Source of the DNA: CAZSLZ01 sp964607865
Lineage (GTDB): Bacteria; Vulcanimicrobiota; JAJTBE01; CAZSLZ01
Assembly (NCBI GenBank): GCA_964607865.1
Contig: CAZSLZ010000020.1
Location: forward strand, 1-30,051
DNA: 30,051 nucleotides
Reading direction: 5' to 3'
In this document: positions 1-8,094 of the stretch, piece after piece
Position numbering within the stretch: position 1 is the first letter of the stretch
How the letters are laid out: each line of letters opens with the position of its first letter
Program-made: the position numbers and the translations under genes
Notes under the pieces: model-generated
What the model was told of the DNA's origin: nothing
What the model saw: only the letters and a program-made list of their open reading frames with translations
Databases searched by the model: none

Positions 1-77
1 ACTCCGAATACCAGAATTGGCAACAGTATAATTGCAAAAATGGAGATTTTAATTTTTTTTTGGAAATTTTCAGGCAA
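1..77 (-). CDS. N-terminus of a membrane-anchored or exported protein (partial)
   Basis: A reading frame runs off the left edge. It starts at a TTG (75-77) preceded by GGAG seven bases upstream. The 25 visible residues are a Lys-containing start (MPENFQKKIK) followed by a hydrophobic stretch (ISIFAIILLPILVFG), as in a signal anchor or signal peptide. It lies 23 bases after the hslV stop on the same strand, so it is probably co-transcribed with hslV. It is clearly not HslU, whose N-terminus is soluble and begins an AAA+ domain. The function cannot be told from this fragment. The start choice rests only on the ribosome-binding site and on the typical charge-then-hydrophobic pattern. Confidence 0.5.
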   Translation of the reverse strand, partial: MPENFQKKIKISIFAIILLPILVFG

Positions 78-100
78 AGTTAATCTCCAAATATTGAAAA

Positions 101-637
101 CTAGTTGTTTCCCAGAGTTTCTAATGAAATATTATCATTAGTATATATACAAATTGAAGCTGCTATCTGTAAAGCTTCTTTTACAATTTCCTCGGCGTCC
201 AGGTCCGAATGTTTCATCAAGGCTTTGGCGGCAGCTGTGGCATACGGGGAACCCGATCCCACGGAAGCGACATTGTCATCAGGTTCCAGAACATCCCCAT
301 TTCCTGATACTGTTAAAACATGGTCTTTATCTGCAACCACCATCATAGCTTCCAATCTTCGCAGAATTTTGTCGGTTCTCCAGTCCTTGGCAAGCTCCAC
401 TGCAGACCTGACAAGATTACCGTGATACTCTTCCAGTTTTTGTTCGAATTTCTCACTCAGGGTAATCCCATCAGCAGCGGCGCCGGCAAAGCCGCTTAAA
501 ACTTTTCCGTTATACATTTTTCTAATTTTGCGGGCTGTGTTTTTTATAACAGTTTTGTCCAGGGTTACCTGTCCGTCACCGCCCAGGGCAACCCGGCCTT
601 TATGTTTAATTGCAATAATTGTAGTTGAATGAATCAT
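101..637 (-). CDS. hslV: ATP-dependent protease proteolytic subunit HslV (ClpQ)
   Basis: HslV is the N-terminal-nucleophile peptidase of the HslUV (ClpYQ) complex. It forms a cytoplasmic double hexamer fed by the AAA+ unfoldase HslU. The 178 residues match the family along the whole length: STTIIAIKHKG at the N-terminus, GGDGQVTL, KVLSGFAGAAAD, VELAKDWRTDK, SGNGDVLEPDD, VGSGSPYA and CIYTND near the end. The expected nucleophile is Thr5, so a four-residue propeptide (MIHS) must be removed, as in homologues with short leaders before TT. GGAG lies 11 bases before the ATG. The gene follows trmFO after 79 bases. No hslU is seen next to it: the following frame on this strand is a membrane-anchored protein. 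Confidence 0.95.
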   Translation of the reverse strand: MIHSTTIIAIKHKGRVALGGDGQVTLDKTVIKNTARKIRKMYNGKVLSGFAGAAADGITLSEKFEQKLEEYHGNLVRSAVELAKDWRTDKILRRLEAMMVVADKDHVLTVSGNGDVLEPDDNVASVGSGSPYATAAAKALMKHSDLDAEEIVKEALQIAASICIYTNDNISLETLGNN

Positions 638-716
638 TGTAGTAATTTCTCCGATAATTTATAATCTTGATTATCTAATTAAACCAGCGCCGGTTTTAAT
701 CCTTCGTCTTTTTTAA

Positions 717-2006
717 TTATTCAAGAGTATTTACAAAGTCTTTCATGGTTTTATAGCAATTTTCTACAATTATTTTTCGTTTTTCTTTCTTTTTCATTTT
801 TAACTTCAGCGAGGGCAATACCCCAAAATTAATATTCATTGGTTGAAACCTTTTTCTTTCCGGTTCTGTAATGTAATTTATCAAAGAACCAATAGCAGTT
901 TCACGGGGAAAATTTAAGAATTTCTTATCTTTAATAACCCTTGCCAGGTTAATACCTGCCACCAGCCCCATGGCAGTGGATTCCACATACCCTTCTACAC
1001 CGGTAATCTGGCCTGCAATAAAAAATTTCTCATTTTCTTTTAATTGAAGTGATTTATATAAAACCTCGGGGGAGTTTATGAAAATATTCTTATGCATAAC
1101 TCCATATCTTACTATTTCAGCTTTTTCAAGGCCGGGAATAAGCCTAATTATTCGTTTCTGTTCCCCCCATTTCAACCTGGTCTGAAAACCCACCAGGCTA
1201 TACATACTACCTTCACGGTCCTCTTTTCTCAACTGAACCACAGCTTCGGCGTTTTCATCCAACCCCACGGGCTTCATCGGGCCGAATACCAGAGATTTCA
1301 CCCCACAGGCTGCAATATCTTCCACAGGCATACAACCTTCAAAAAGATATTTCTTTTCAAAATCCTTGACTTCAATTTTCTGGGCACTTATCAATTCATT
1401 GTAAAAATTTAAATATTCTTCTTGCGACATAGAGCAGTTTAAATAGTCCGGGGTTCCTTTATCGTATCGGGATGCGATAAAGGCTTTTTCCATATTTATG
1501 CTTTCAGCCTCAATTACCGGAGAAACTGCATCAAAAAAATACAGATGTTCGTGACCAAGATAATTTTTTATGCTATCTGCCAGTTTCTGGGAAGTCAATG
1601 GCCCCGAAGCAATTATTAAAGCAGAATCTGTTGGAATTTCAGTAATTTCCTCGTTTATAATTTCTACATGAGGAAAGGAATTGAGTGTATCTTCAATATA
1701 CTTGGAAAATCTGATTCTATCCACTGCCAGAGCCTGGCCGGCGGGAACCCTGGTTTCTCTGGCAGCTTTGATAATCAGGGAATCGAATAGTTCCATCTCA
1801 CGTTTAAGTAAGCCGGGGGCGCTTTCAGGGTTGTCGGACCCAAGAGAGTTACTGCAAACCAATTCACCTGGCAACCCTGTTTTGTGCACCGGGGTGGTTG
1901 TAGCGGGCCGCATTTCGTAAAGCTGAACAGGAATATTTCTTCTGGCTAATTGATAAGCGGCCTCGCTTCCCGCGAGGCCGGCGCCAATAATTTTCACTTT
2001 TTTCAT
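717..2006 (-). CDS. trmFO: methylenetetrahydrofolate-tRNA-(uracil-5-)-methyltransferase TrmFO
   Basis: TrmFO makes 5-methyluridine at position 54 of the tRNA T-loop, using 5,10-methylenetetrahydrofolate and FAD. The 429 residues are full length. An FAD-binding Rossmann motif IIGAGLAGSEAA starts at residue 6, followed by the family block HKTGLPGELVCSNSLGSDN (Cys51) and FEGCMPVED (Cys225). These two cysteines correspond to the functional pair known in Bacillus TrmFO. GQITGVEGYVESTAMGL near residue 330 is a further family signature. The ATG overlaps the TGA of topA (ATGA), so translation is coupled. The topA-trmFO-hslV order resembles the Bacillus topA-trmFO-codV-clpQ cluster, but with no xerC/codV gene between. 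Confidence 0.96.
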   Translation of the reverse strand: MKKVKIIGAGLAGSEAAYQLARRNIPVQLYEMRPATTTPVHKTGLPGELVCSNSLGSDNPESAPGLLKREMELFDSLIIKAARETRVPAGQALAVDRIRFSKYIEDTLNSFPHVEIINEEITEIPTDSALIIASGPLTSQKLADSIKNYLGHEHLYFFDAVSPVIEAESINMEKAFIASRYDKGTPDYLNCSMSQEEYLNFYNELISAQKIEVKDFEKKYLFEGCMPVEDIAACGVKSLVFGPMKPVGLDENAEAVVQLRKEDREGSMYSLVGFQTRLKWGEQKRIIRLIPGLEKAEIVRYGVMHKNIFINSPEVLYKSLQLKENEKFFIAGQITGVEGYVESTAMGLVAGINLARVIKDKKFLNFPRETAIGSLINYITEPERKRFQPMNINFGVLPSLKLKMKKKEKRKIIVENCYKTMKDFVNTLE

Positions 2007-4219
2007 GATTTTTTCGAGCAGTCAGCATCGCTGCAGGTTTTGTATGATTTACCCGATTTTGAAAAACGCAGAACCATAATGCTGCCACATTTGGGGCATT
2101 TTTCATTTATAGGTTTGTCCCATGAGGCAAAATTACATTCGGGATACTTGCTGCATCCGTAAAATTTGCCTTTTCTGCTTTTCCGTTCTATCAACTGCCC
2201 ATCGCAGTTTTCTCTGGGGCAGGGAACACCGATTTCAATTAACAGGGGTTTTGTATTCTTACACTCAGGATAACCTGAACATGCGATAAATTTACCATAT
2301 CGGCCACGTTTTATAACCATAGGTTTTTCGCATTTGTCACAAATTTCATCGGTGGGTTCGGGCTTGATTTCCTGCTTGGGAATCTTTTTTTCTGCTTCCA
2401 CCAGGTTTTCCTCAAAGGGTTTGTAGAATTTGTCAACCACTTCAACCCAATCCTGTTCGCCTTCTTCAATTTTATCCAGTTTTTCTTCCATTCCCGCAGT
2501 GAAATTAACATCAAGAATTGTTGGAAAGTGTTCCTGAAGCATATCGGTAACGGTGAAACCCAACTCAGTAGGCCGGAATTTCTTTTCCTTCAATTCAACA
2601 TATTTTCTTTTCTGGATACGATCTACAATGGGAGCATAAGTACTGGGACGACCGATACCTTTTTCCTCCATTGTTTTAATTAAAGTTGCCTCTGTGAAAG
2701 GCGGCGGAGGTTGGGTAAAATGCTGCTTGGGCAGGAAATCATATACTTTCAGTTTTTCGTTCTCCTGCAATTGAGGAAGTATATACTGTTTTTTACCTTT
2801 TTCCTTCTTCTCACTGCTTTCGTAAATTTTCATGAAACCTTCGAAGGTTACTTTAGTATCGCTGGCGCGGAAAAGATATTTTTCCACGTTTATATCAATG
2901 GTGGTGGTTTCAAGTTGGGCTGAAGCCATCTGGCTGGCCATGAATCTTTCCCAGATTAATTTGTAAAGTTTAAACTGGCTGGCGTTGAGATATTTCTTCA
3001 TCATCTGGGGTGTCCGGGAAATTGAAGTGGGACGGATTGCTTCGTGGGCTTCCTGGGCTGAAGCTGAGCTTTTATAAACCCTGCCCTTGCCATAATATTT
3101 ATCTCCATAGTTGTTTTCTATGAAGCCTTTTGCTTCTTCCTGTGCAATCTTTGAAATTCTCGCAGAGTCAGTTCTCATATAGGTAATAAGGCCTGCGATT
3201 CCCTCGCTGCCCATCTCCATACCTTCATATAACTGCTGGGCCAAAGACATGGTCCGCTTGGCGGTGAACCCCAGCCTTTTATGGGCCTCCTGCTGCAAAG
3301 TGCTGGTTTTGAAGGGCGGGTAGGGGTTTTTCCTGTGGTTTTTCTTCTTTATGGCAGAAACAACAAAATCCTTATTTTTTATTTCAGAAAGAATCTTATC
3401 AGAAGCTTCCTTGTCAGGAATTTCCGGTTTTTTTCCGTCGATTTTTGCCATGCTGGCTTCAAAAGCGTCTTTCTTTTTCTGGCCAAGCTTGGAAAGAAGA
3501 ACATCCATGCTCCAGTATTCTTCAGGCTCAAAATTGTCAATTTCCTTCTGGCGTTCGCAAATAAGTTTTACCGCCACAGATTGAACTCTGCCTGCGGAAA
3601 GCCCGTAACTGATTTTTCTCCACAACAGCGGGCTCAGTTTATATCCCACAAGGCGGTCCAGAATACGGCGTGCCTGCTGGGCGTTCACCAAATCCAAGTC
3701 AATGTTCCGGGTGTTATTTAAAGCATTTTCAAATCCGGTTTTGGTAATTTCATGAAGTTCTATTCTTTTGGGCTCGTTAACTTTCAGCATATGGGCCAGA
3801 TGCCAGGCAATAGCTTCCCCTTCGCGGTCAGGGTCAGATGCCAGCAGAACCTGGGTGGCATTTTTGACACCGCTTTTCAAGTCATTTATTATATCCTTCT
3901 TTCCCCTGATAGAAATATAATGAGGTTCGTAGTTTTCTTCCACATTAACTCCAAGCCTGGATTTTGGAAGATCCCGGACGTGCCCCATAGAAGCCTTGAC
4001 GTTAAATTTTCCGCCGGAAAGCTTCTCTATGGTACGGGCCTTGGCTGGGGATTCTACTATGATAAGATCCTTTTTCTTCCCGGACTTCTTCTTGGCCTTC
4101 CGAGTGGTCTTACGGGTAGTTTTTTTTGTGGCTTTAGGCTTTTTTGCCGTTGTTTTCGTTTTAGCAGCGGCTTTTCTGGTTGTGGTCTTTTTGGTTTTAG
4201 TTTTAGTTTCTTGAGCCAA
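2003..4219 (-). CDS. topA: DNA topoisomerase I (type IA) with lysine-rich N-terminal tail
   Basis: TopA relaxes negative supercoils through a transient 5'-phosphotyrosine link. In the 738 residues, a TOPRIM domain begins at DLIIVESPAKA (Glu56) and has the DPDREGE motif (Asp129, Asp131, Glu135). The catalytic Tyr347 sits in TYMRTDS. Three Cys4 zinc ribbons close the protein (about 625-735). Unusual is a tail of about 50 residues before TOPRIM made almost only of Lys, Thr, Ala and Arg. The start is a TTG preceded by GGAGAG at a spacing of five. The next in-frame Met lies inside TOPRIM (residue 78), so the tail cannot be a start-site error. A good promoter lies about 50 bases upstream. The gene is coupled to trmFO. 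Confidence 0.96.
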   Translation of the reverse strand: MAQETKTKTKKTTTRKAAAKTKTTAKKPKATKKTTRKTTRKAKKKSGKKKDLIIVESPAKARTIEKLSGGKFNVKASMGHVRDLPKSRLGVNVEENYEPHYISIRGKKDIINDLKSGVKNATQVLLASDPDREGEAIAWHLAHMLKVNEPKRIELHEITKTGFENALNNTRNIDLDLVNAQQARRILDRLVGYKLSPLLWRKISYGLSAGRVQSVAVKLICERQKEIDNFEPEEYWSMDVLLSKLGQKKKDAFEASMAKIDGKKPEIPDKEASDKILSEIKNKDFVVSAIKKKNHRKNPYPPFKTSTLQQEAHKRLGFTAKRTMSLAQQLYEGMEMGSEGIAGLITYMRTDSARISKIAQEEAKGFIENNYGDKYYGKGRVYKSSASAQEAHEAIRPTSISRTPQMMKKYLNASQFKLYKLIWERFMASQMASAQLETTTIDINVEKYLFRASDTKVTFEGFMKIYESSEKKEKGKKQYILPQLQENEKLKVYDFLPKQHFTQPPPPFTEATLIKTMEEKGIGRPSTYAPIVDRIQKRKYVELKEKKFRPTELGFTVTDMLQEHFPTILDVNFTAGMEEKLDKIEEGEQDWVEVVDKFYKPFEENLVEAEKKIPKQEIKPEPTDEICDKCEKPMVIKRGRYGKFIACSGYPECKNTKPLLIEIGVPCPRENCDGQLIERKSRKGKFYGCSKYPECNFASWDKPINEKCPKCGSIMVLRFSKSGKSYKTCSDADCSKKS

Positions 4220-4267
4220 TTTTTCTCTCCATATATAAAGAATTTTTGTCTTAAAATTACAATGCCT

Positions 4268-4296
4268 ATCCTAAAATAAAAAAAATAATATGTCAA
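4268..4296 (-). promoter_or_regulatory. sigma-70-type promoter of topA-trmFO-hslV
   Basis: On the minus strand TTGACA (4296-4291) is followed by a 17-base spacer rich in T and then TAGGAT (4273-4268). The -35 is perfect and the -10 matches four of six. Transcription would begin near 4261, giving a leader of about 42 bases with GGAGAG before the TTG start. It lies in the 127-base gap between the permease gene and topA, the only long gap of this block downstream of rsmA. Confidence 0.65.
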
Positions 4297-4346
4297 TAGG
4301 CAAATTGTTTTTATGTTTTATAATTGCAATTGTAAAATTAGTATTT

Positions 4347-5201
4347 TTATTTTATTGCTCCGGATGTTACTCCTTTGACAAACTGTTTTTGAAGAATTAA
4401 AAATATTATCATAACCGGCAACATTGCCAATACAGATGCAGCTGAAATTAACCTGAAATTGGTTTCGAAAGTATTGGCCAGATATGATAACCCCACGGAA
4501 ATCGGGTACAATTTTTCACTTTTTAAAATAACCAGGGGCCACATAAAAGAATTCCAATAGGTAACAAAAGAGAAAATAGCCAGGGTGGCCAGAGATGAAC
4601 GGGTTATGGGCAACATAATTCCATACCATATTTGCATTTCCCCGGCGCCATCTATTCTTGCTGCGTCCTCCAACTCGGCTGGAATAACAAGGTAAGCCTG
4701 CCGCATAAGAAATATGCCAAATACAGTTACTGCTCCCGGTAAAATTACCGCCGCATAAGTGTCAAACAAACCCAGTTTTCTGATAGTAATAAAATTGACA
4801 ATCATATTAGCCTGTACCGGTAGCATTAATGTGGATAACAAGACTACAGAAATAAAATTCTTTCCGGGAAAATCGAGCCTGGCTAATGGATAAGCTGCCA
4901 TGGAAGCAATTAAAAGCTGAAGGATCATACTGAAACCTACAATAATAATGGTGCTTCTGAAATAATTATAAAGCTTGTTTTCTTCCTGGCCGGGTTGTTT
5001 AAAAGCAGTCCAGACTGTCTGAAAACTTTCAAAACTGATTTTTTTGGGCAGAATATCCTTGAAGGAATCCAGGGCGAAAATATCCTGGTCTGCAGGCTTC
5101 AACGCTGTAGATAAGAGCCACAGGAAAGGGCCTGTTAAAAACAGGGCAATTAAAAACATAATAATATAAATTGATATTCTTTTAATTAATTTTCTGGACA
5201 A
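4347..5201 (-). CDS. carbohydrate ABC transporter permease (MalG/UgpE-type), orphan
   Basis: This is an inner-membrane permease subunit of the binding-protein-dependent sugar importer family. Six hydrophobic segments are visible (about 9-31, 84-106, 117-135, 147-168, 200-222, 255-275). The EAA loop that contacts the ATPase is at 178-198 (EDAARIDGAG, then LP nine residues on). The 284 residues are normal for MalG-type permeases. The start is a TTG two bases after the xseA stop, with GGAA just upstream, so it is translated with xseA. No partner permease, solute-binding protein or ATPase is in the window, so the substrate cannot be told. A sugar importer subunit in a DNA-maintenance operon is odd. 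Its partners must be encoded elsewhere if it works. Confidence 0.88.
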   Translation of the reverse strand: MSRKLIKRISIYIIMFLIALFLTGPFLWLLSTALKPADQDIFALDSFKDILPKKISFESFQTVWTAFKQPGQEENKLYNYFRSTIIIVGFSMILQLLIASMAAYPLARLDFPGKNFISVVLLSTLMLPVQANMIVNFITIRKLGLFDTYAAVILPGAVTVFGIFLMRQAYLVIPAELEDAARIDGAGEMQIWYGIMLPITRSSLATLAIFSFVTYWNSFMWPLVILKSEKLYPISVGLSYLANTFETNFRLISAASVLAMLPVMIIFLILQKQFVKGVTSGAIK

Positions 5202-5203
5202 AT

Positions 5204-6415
5204 TTATTCCGGCCCCTCAATTTCTGCCCGAATTACACCGTCGATAAATTTTAATTTTACAACTTTTCCGGGTTGTAACTCTTTTGCCCTGGAAAGGGGT
5301 TTTCCTTCCATATCGGTTACTATTGCATACCCCCGCTTTAATACCCCGAAAGGATCAAGGGCTTCGAGCCTGGCACCAGAAGATTTGAGCTGTGATTCCA
5401 ACCTTTCTAACTTGCGAAAAAATGGCTGTTCTATTTTCTGCCAGTCCCAGTCCAATTCCTGGCGTTGCCGGTCCAGTTTCCTTTTTATTAACCTGGCAAT
5501 TTTCTCGGGGTTGGTATTTTTCAATCTGCTCTGATATTCAGATAAATTACGGGAAAGCCCCCGGTATAATTGCAAACCGAAACTTTTCAGTGTTGCAGAA
5601 AGATCATAATAATCTGGAACCGCAGCTTCAGATGCAGCTGTGGGTGTTTCGGCCCTTAAATCAGCCACCATATCGCAGATGGTGAAATCAGTTTCATGGC
5701 CCACACCGGAAACCACAGGTTTTTTTGATTTAAACACCGTATTTGCCACTTTTTCACTGTTAAAACAATTAAGATCTTCGAAAGATCCGCCACCCCGCCC
5801 CACAATTATAACTTCCACCTCGGGGTTCTCATTCAAAGCCTGTATTGATCTGACAATGGAATCCGGCGCCGTATCTCCCTGAACCACTGTGGGTGCCACT
5901 ATAATATTTATCGGGGGGAATTTCCGTTGAATAGTCTTTATCATATCCTGCAGTCCAGCCCCTTGGGCAGAAGTGGCTATACCCACAGCTTTGGGCAAAA
6001 ACGGAAGGGAGCGTTTTCTGCTTTTCTCAAAATAGCCTTTTTTCTCCAATTTCTTTTTCAATTGAAGAAACTCCAGAAAGAGTTTTCCCAGGCCCTCGGG
6101 CCGGAGTTCCTCTACTAATAACTGATAGTTTCCACCTTTTTCATAAACTGTGATATTTCCCCTGGCAATAACCTTCAGCCCGTCTTTCATTTCAAAATTC
6201 ATTCTGGAAGCCCGGCTTCGGAACATTACGCAATCCATAAGCGAGGAATTATCTTTGAGCCGAAAATAACAATGGCCTGAGTAGGCCTGCCTGAAGTTGG
6301 AAATTTCTCCCGAAACCCAGATATTGTAAAGGTCGATATCACTTTCCACAAGATCTTTTATATGCCGGGTTACCTGGCTTACAGAAAGAATTTTAAATTC
6401 AAAATTTTTATCCAT
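5204..6415 (-). CDS. xseA: exodeoxyribonuclease VII large subunit
   Basis: XseA is the catalytic subunit of exonuclease VII, which degrades single-stranded DNA from both ends. An N-terminal OB-fold spans about residues 8-105 (LSVSQVTRHIKDLVE, WVSGEISNF, GHCYFRLKD). The catalytic domain has RGGGSFEDLNCFNSE (207-221), SGVGHETDFTICDMVADLRA (236-255) and TPTAASE (257-263), the conserved acidic and histidine positions of the family. A coiled-coil stretch follows (about 270-350). At 403 residues it is shorter than the E. coli protein. The ATG lies two bases after the thioesterase stop and has no clear Shine-Dalgarno, suggesting coupling. The small subunit gene xseB, often adjacent, is not seen here. 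Confidence 0.95.
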   Translation of the reverse strand: MDKNFEFKILSVSQVTRHIKDLVESDIDLYNIWVSGEISNFRQAYSGHCYFRLKDNSSLMDCVMFRSRASRMNFEMKDGLKVIARGNITVYEKGGNYQLLVEELRPEGLGKLFLEFLQLKKKLEKKGYFEKSRKRSLPFLPKAVGIATSAQGAGLQDMIKTIQRKFPPINIIVAPTVVQGDTAPDSIVRSIQALNENPEVEVIIVGRGGGSFEDLNCFNSEKVANTVFKSKKPVVSGVGHETDFTICDMVADLRAETPTAASEAAVPDYYDLSATLKSFGLQLYRGLSRNLSEYQSRLKNTNPEKIARLIKRKLDRQRQELDWDWQKIEQPFFRKLERLESQLKSSGARLEALDPFGVLKRGYAIVTDMEGKPLSRAKELQPGKVVKLKFIDGVIRAEIEGPE

Positions 6416-6417
6416 TT

Positions 6418-6894
6418 TTAATCGCTTAAGGGATCTAAATTAAAGGTTTTGGAAGAGCTGTCAAGATGAGGAAAAATATTCTGGAGTTTTTCATAAATTT
6501 CAGGATAACGGCCTCTAATGTTAATGGGTTTCATTTCTTCATCAACAAAAATGTTGGTGGTAGTGCCTGATGCCAGAACCTCTTTTTCGCCCTTTCTGAA
6601 TATTTCATAGGCCAGGGAAAGCCGCACCCCGCTGTAATCGTAAGGTTTTACCCTGATGATTATCTTATCTTCATAATAAATGGGTTTTACAATATCCACG
6701 GCATATGTAAGTACAGGGGCGAAAATACCCCGCCTTTCCAGGGCTGCGTAACTTTCTGTAAATACCTTGAAAAGAGAAGCCCGGGCAACTTCAAAATAAA
6801 CCAGAATCTGAGAATGATGGACGGTTCCCAGTTGATCCGTTTCAGCATACCTTACATCTATTTCTTCTTCCCAGATTGCCTGTTTATTATCCAT
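6418..6894 (-). CDS. acyl-CoA thioesterase, YbgC/4-hydroxybenzoyl-CoA hot-dog family
   Basis: This hot-dog-fold thioesterase probably hydrolyses acyl-CoA in the cytoplasm. The family signature is at residues 14-36: VRYAETDQLGTVHHSQIL followed by VYFEVAR, with Asp20 at the usual catalytic position. Later family features are the central strand around YAVDIVKP and the C-terminal strand SGTTTNIFVDEE. The 158 residues are slightly longer than YbgC. AGGAG lies eight bases before the ATG. It stands upstream of xseA and the orphan permease and is separated from yraN by 73 bases, which contain a candidate promoter. YbgC proteins in proteobacteria sit with tol-pal genes. That context is absent here, so I give no gene symbol. 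Confidence 0.87.
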   Translation of the reverse strand: MDNKQAIWEEEIDVRYAETDQLGTVHHSQILVYFEVARASLFKVFTESYAALERRGIFAPVLTYAVDIVKPIYYEDKIIIRVKPYDYSGVRLSLAYEIFRKGEKEVLASGTTTNIFVDEEMKPINIRGRYPEIYEKLQNIFPHLDSSSKTFNLDPLSD

Positions 6895-6940
6895 TTAAAA
6901 TACTCCTGAATATTTGCTCTGGTTAATAATTCCAAGGTTA

Positions 6941-6971
6941 ATAATAAACTCCTTCCTTTTTATAAAGTCAA
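6941..6971 (-). promoter_or_regulatory. candidate promoter for thioesterase-xseA-permease
   Basis: On the minus strand TTGACT (6971-6966) overlaps the yraN stop codon. It is followed by TTTATT at a 17-base spacing or TATTAT at 19 (6946-6941). The -35 matches five of six. The region is A/T-rich, so chance matches are likely. The placement in the only gap between yraN and the thioesterase supports it modestly. Confidence 0.35.
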
Positions 6972-7318
6972 AAAGCCTGCTTAAACCATCTCAACTGCCA
7001 TTTCCCATCTTTTTTAAATATTGATATAACATCGAAACGAATCGGATTTACCATGAAATTTTTTTTATACATATATTCAAAAGCAGTGTTTCTGATCTGC
7101 TCCTGTTTTCGAATATCCACAGCTTCTTCAGGCAGGCCAAAATTAAGTGTGGCGCGGGTTTTAACTTCAATGAAGACAATTACTTCACAATGCCGGGCTA
7201 TAATATCAATTTCACCGGTACGGGTGCGGTAATTTCTTTCCACAATCTCAAAGCCTCGCTTTTCCAGAAAACGGCAGGCAAGGTTTTCTCCGGTTTTTCC
7301 CAACTGCTTCCTGTTCAT
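6968..7318 (-). CDS. yraN: YraN family protein (UPF0102), predicted PD-(D/E)XK nuclease fold
   Basis: A small protein of 116 residues. It has the family signature GKTGENLACRFLEKRG at the N-terminus, GEIDIIA (Glu36, Asp38) and IVFIEVKTR (Glu51, Lys53). Together these form the restriction-endonuclease-like E...D...ExK arrangement. The biochemical role of the family is not settled. It is commonly found next to rnhB, as here. Its ATG overlaps the rnhB TGA (ATGA), so the two are translationally coupled. The length is normal and nothing is missing. Confidence 0.9.
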   Translation of the reverse strand: MNRKQLGKTGENLACRFLEKRGFEIVERNYRTRTGEIDIIARHCEVIVFIEVKTRATLNFGLPEEAVDIRKQEQIRNTAFEYMYKKNFMVNPIRFDVISIFKKDGKWQLRWFKQAF

Positions 7319-8094
7319 TTTATCAGAGTCAACTGTTCATATCTTTGAAAGTATTTCTTTATTGGCCCGTAAGAACGCCGATGGACAGGGCAGGGCCCCA
7401 GTTCTTCAATGGCTTTTATATGGCCCGGGGTACAATAGCCCTTATGGTTTTCAAAACTGTAACCAGGATACAACCGTCCCAAATCTCTCATTAAATTATC
7501 TCTTGCAGTTTTTGCCACGATAGAAGCTGATGCTATGGAATAATATTTCCCATCTCCCTTTACAACTGTTTTCTGGGGACAATCCAAATCTCTGATTCTG
7601 TGATTGCCATCAACCAGAAGCAGCCCCGGCTTGACTGATGATAAAATCACCGCCAATTTCATAGCCTTAAGAGAAGCATTGTGAATGTTAATTCTGTCTA
7701 TCTCCTCGGCGGAAACCGATGCAACAGAACATACGTTCGCATATTTCTGAATAGCCCTTGCTATGAGGTTGCGTAACTGGGGTTCAACTTTTTTGGAATC
7801 ATCAAGTCCCGGAAGGAAAATATATTCAGAAAAGTTAACAGCGCAGGCTACAACAGGCCCGGCCATGGGCCCACGGCCCACTTCATCCACTCCGGCAATG
7901 ACAGTTATCTTATTTATGAGTTTTTTTTCTGTTGAAAACATTTTTTTTACCCGCTTTTTTTCTTCTTTAAACCATTCCTTATTTCTAAAACAGGAAATAC
8001 GGGCAAAGTTTCCTATGGTTTCAGTATCTTCGGAGTCAAGCAATTTTTCGTAATAATCTGTTATTTCGTTATTAATTTGATTGTTTTTTTTCAT
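7315..8094 (-). CDS. rnhB: ribonuclease HII
   Basis: RNase HII cuts RNA in RNA-DNA hybrids and removes single ribonucleotides from DNA. The catalytic residues are visible: Asp70 and Glu71 in AGVDEVGRGPMAGPVV, Asp162 in LLLVDGNH, and Asp199 in SIVAKTARDNLM. The C-terminal block is YSFENHKGYCTPGH. About 60 residues precede the catalytic core, an N-terminal extension also known in Bacillus-type RnhB; the total of 259 residues fits that type. The ATG lies within the end of rsmA (23-base overlap) and has no strong Shine-Dalgarno, so translation probably depends on rsmA. It overlaps yraN at the other end. Confidence 0.96.
   Translation of the reverse strand: MKKNNQINNEITDYYEKLLDSEDTETIGNFARISCFRNKEWFKEEKKRVKKMFSTEKKLINKITVIAGVDEVGRGPMAGPVVACAVNFSEYIFLPGLDDSKKVEPQLRNLIARAIQKYANVCSVASVSAEEIDRINIHNASLKAMKLAVILSSVKPGLLLVDGNHRIRDLDCPQKTVVKGDGKYYSIASASIVAKTARDNLMRDLGRLYPGYSFENHKGYCTPGHIKAIEELGPCPVHRRSYGPIKKYFQRYEQLTLIK

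Noticed and set aside
661..716. Small hairpin AAACC/GGTTT between trmFO and hslV
   Set aside because: It is only a five-pair stem and no T-run follows on the minus strand; it is too weak to call a terminator or attenuator.
3281..4279. Long open frames on the plus strand opposite topA
   Set aside because: They are antisense to a gene with every catalytic motif in place and read as Phe/Leu-rich mirror sequence of its Lys-rich codons.
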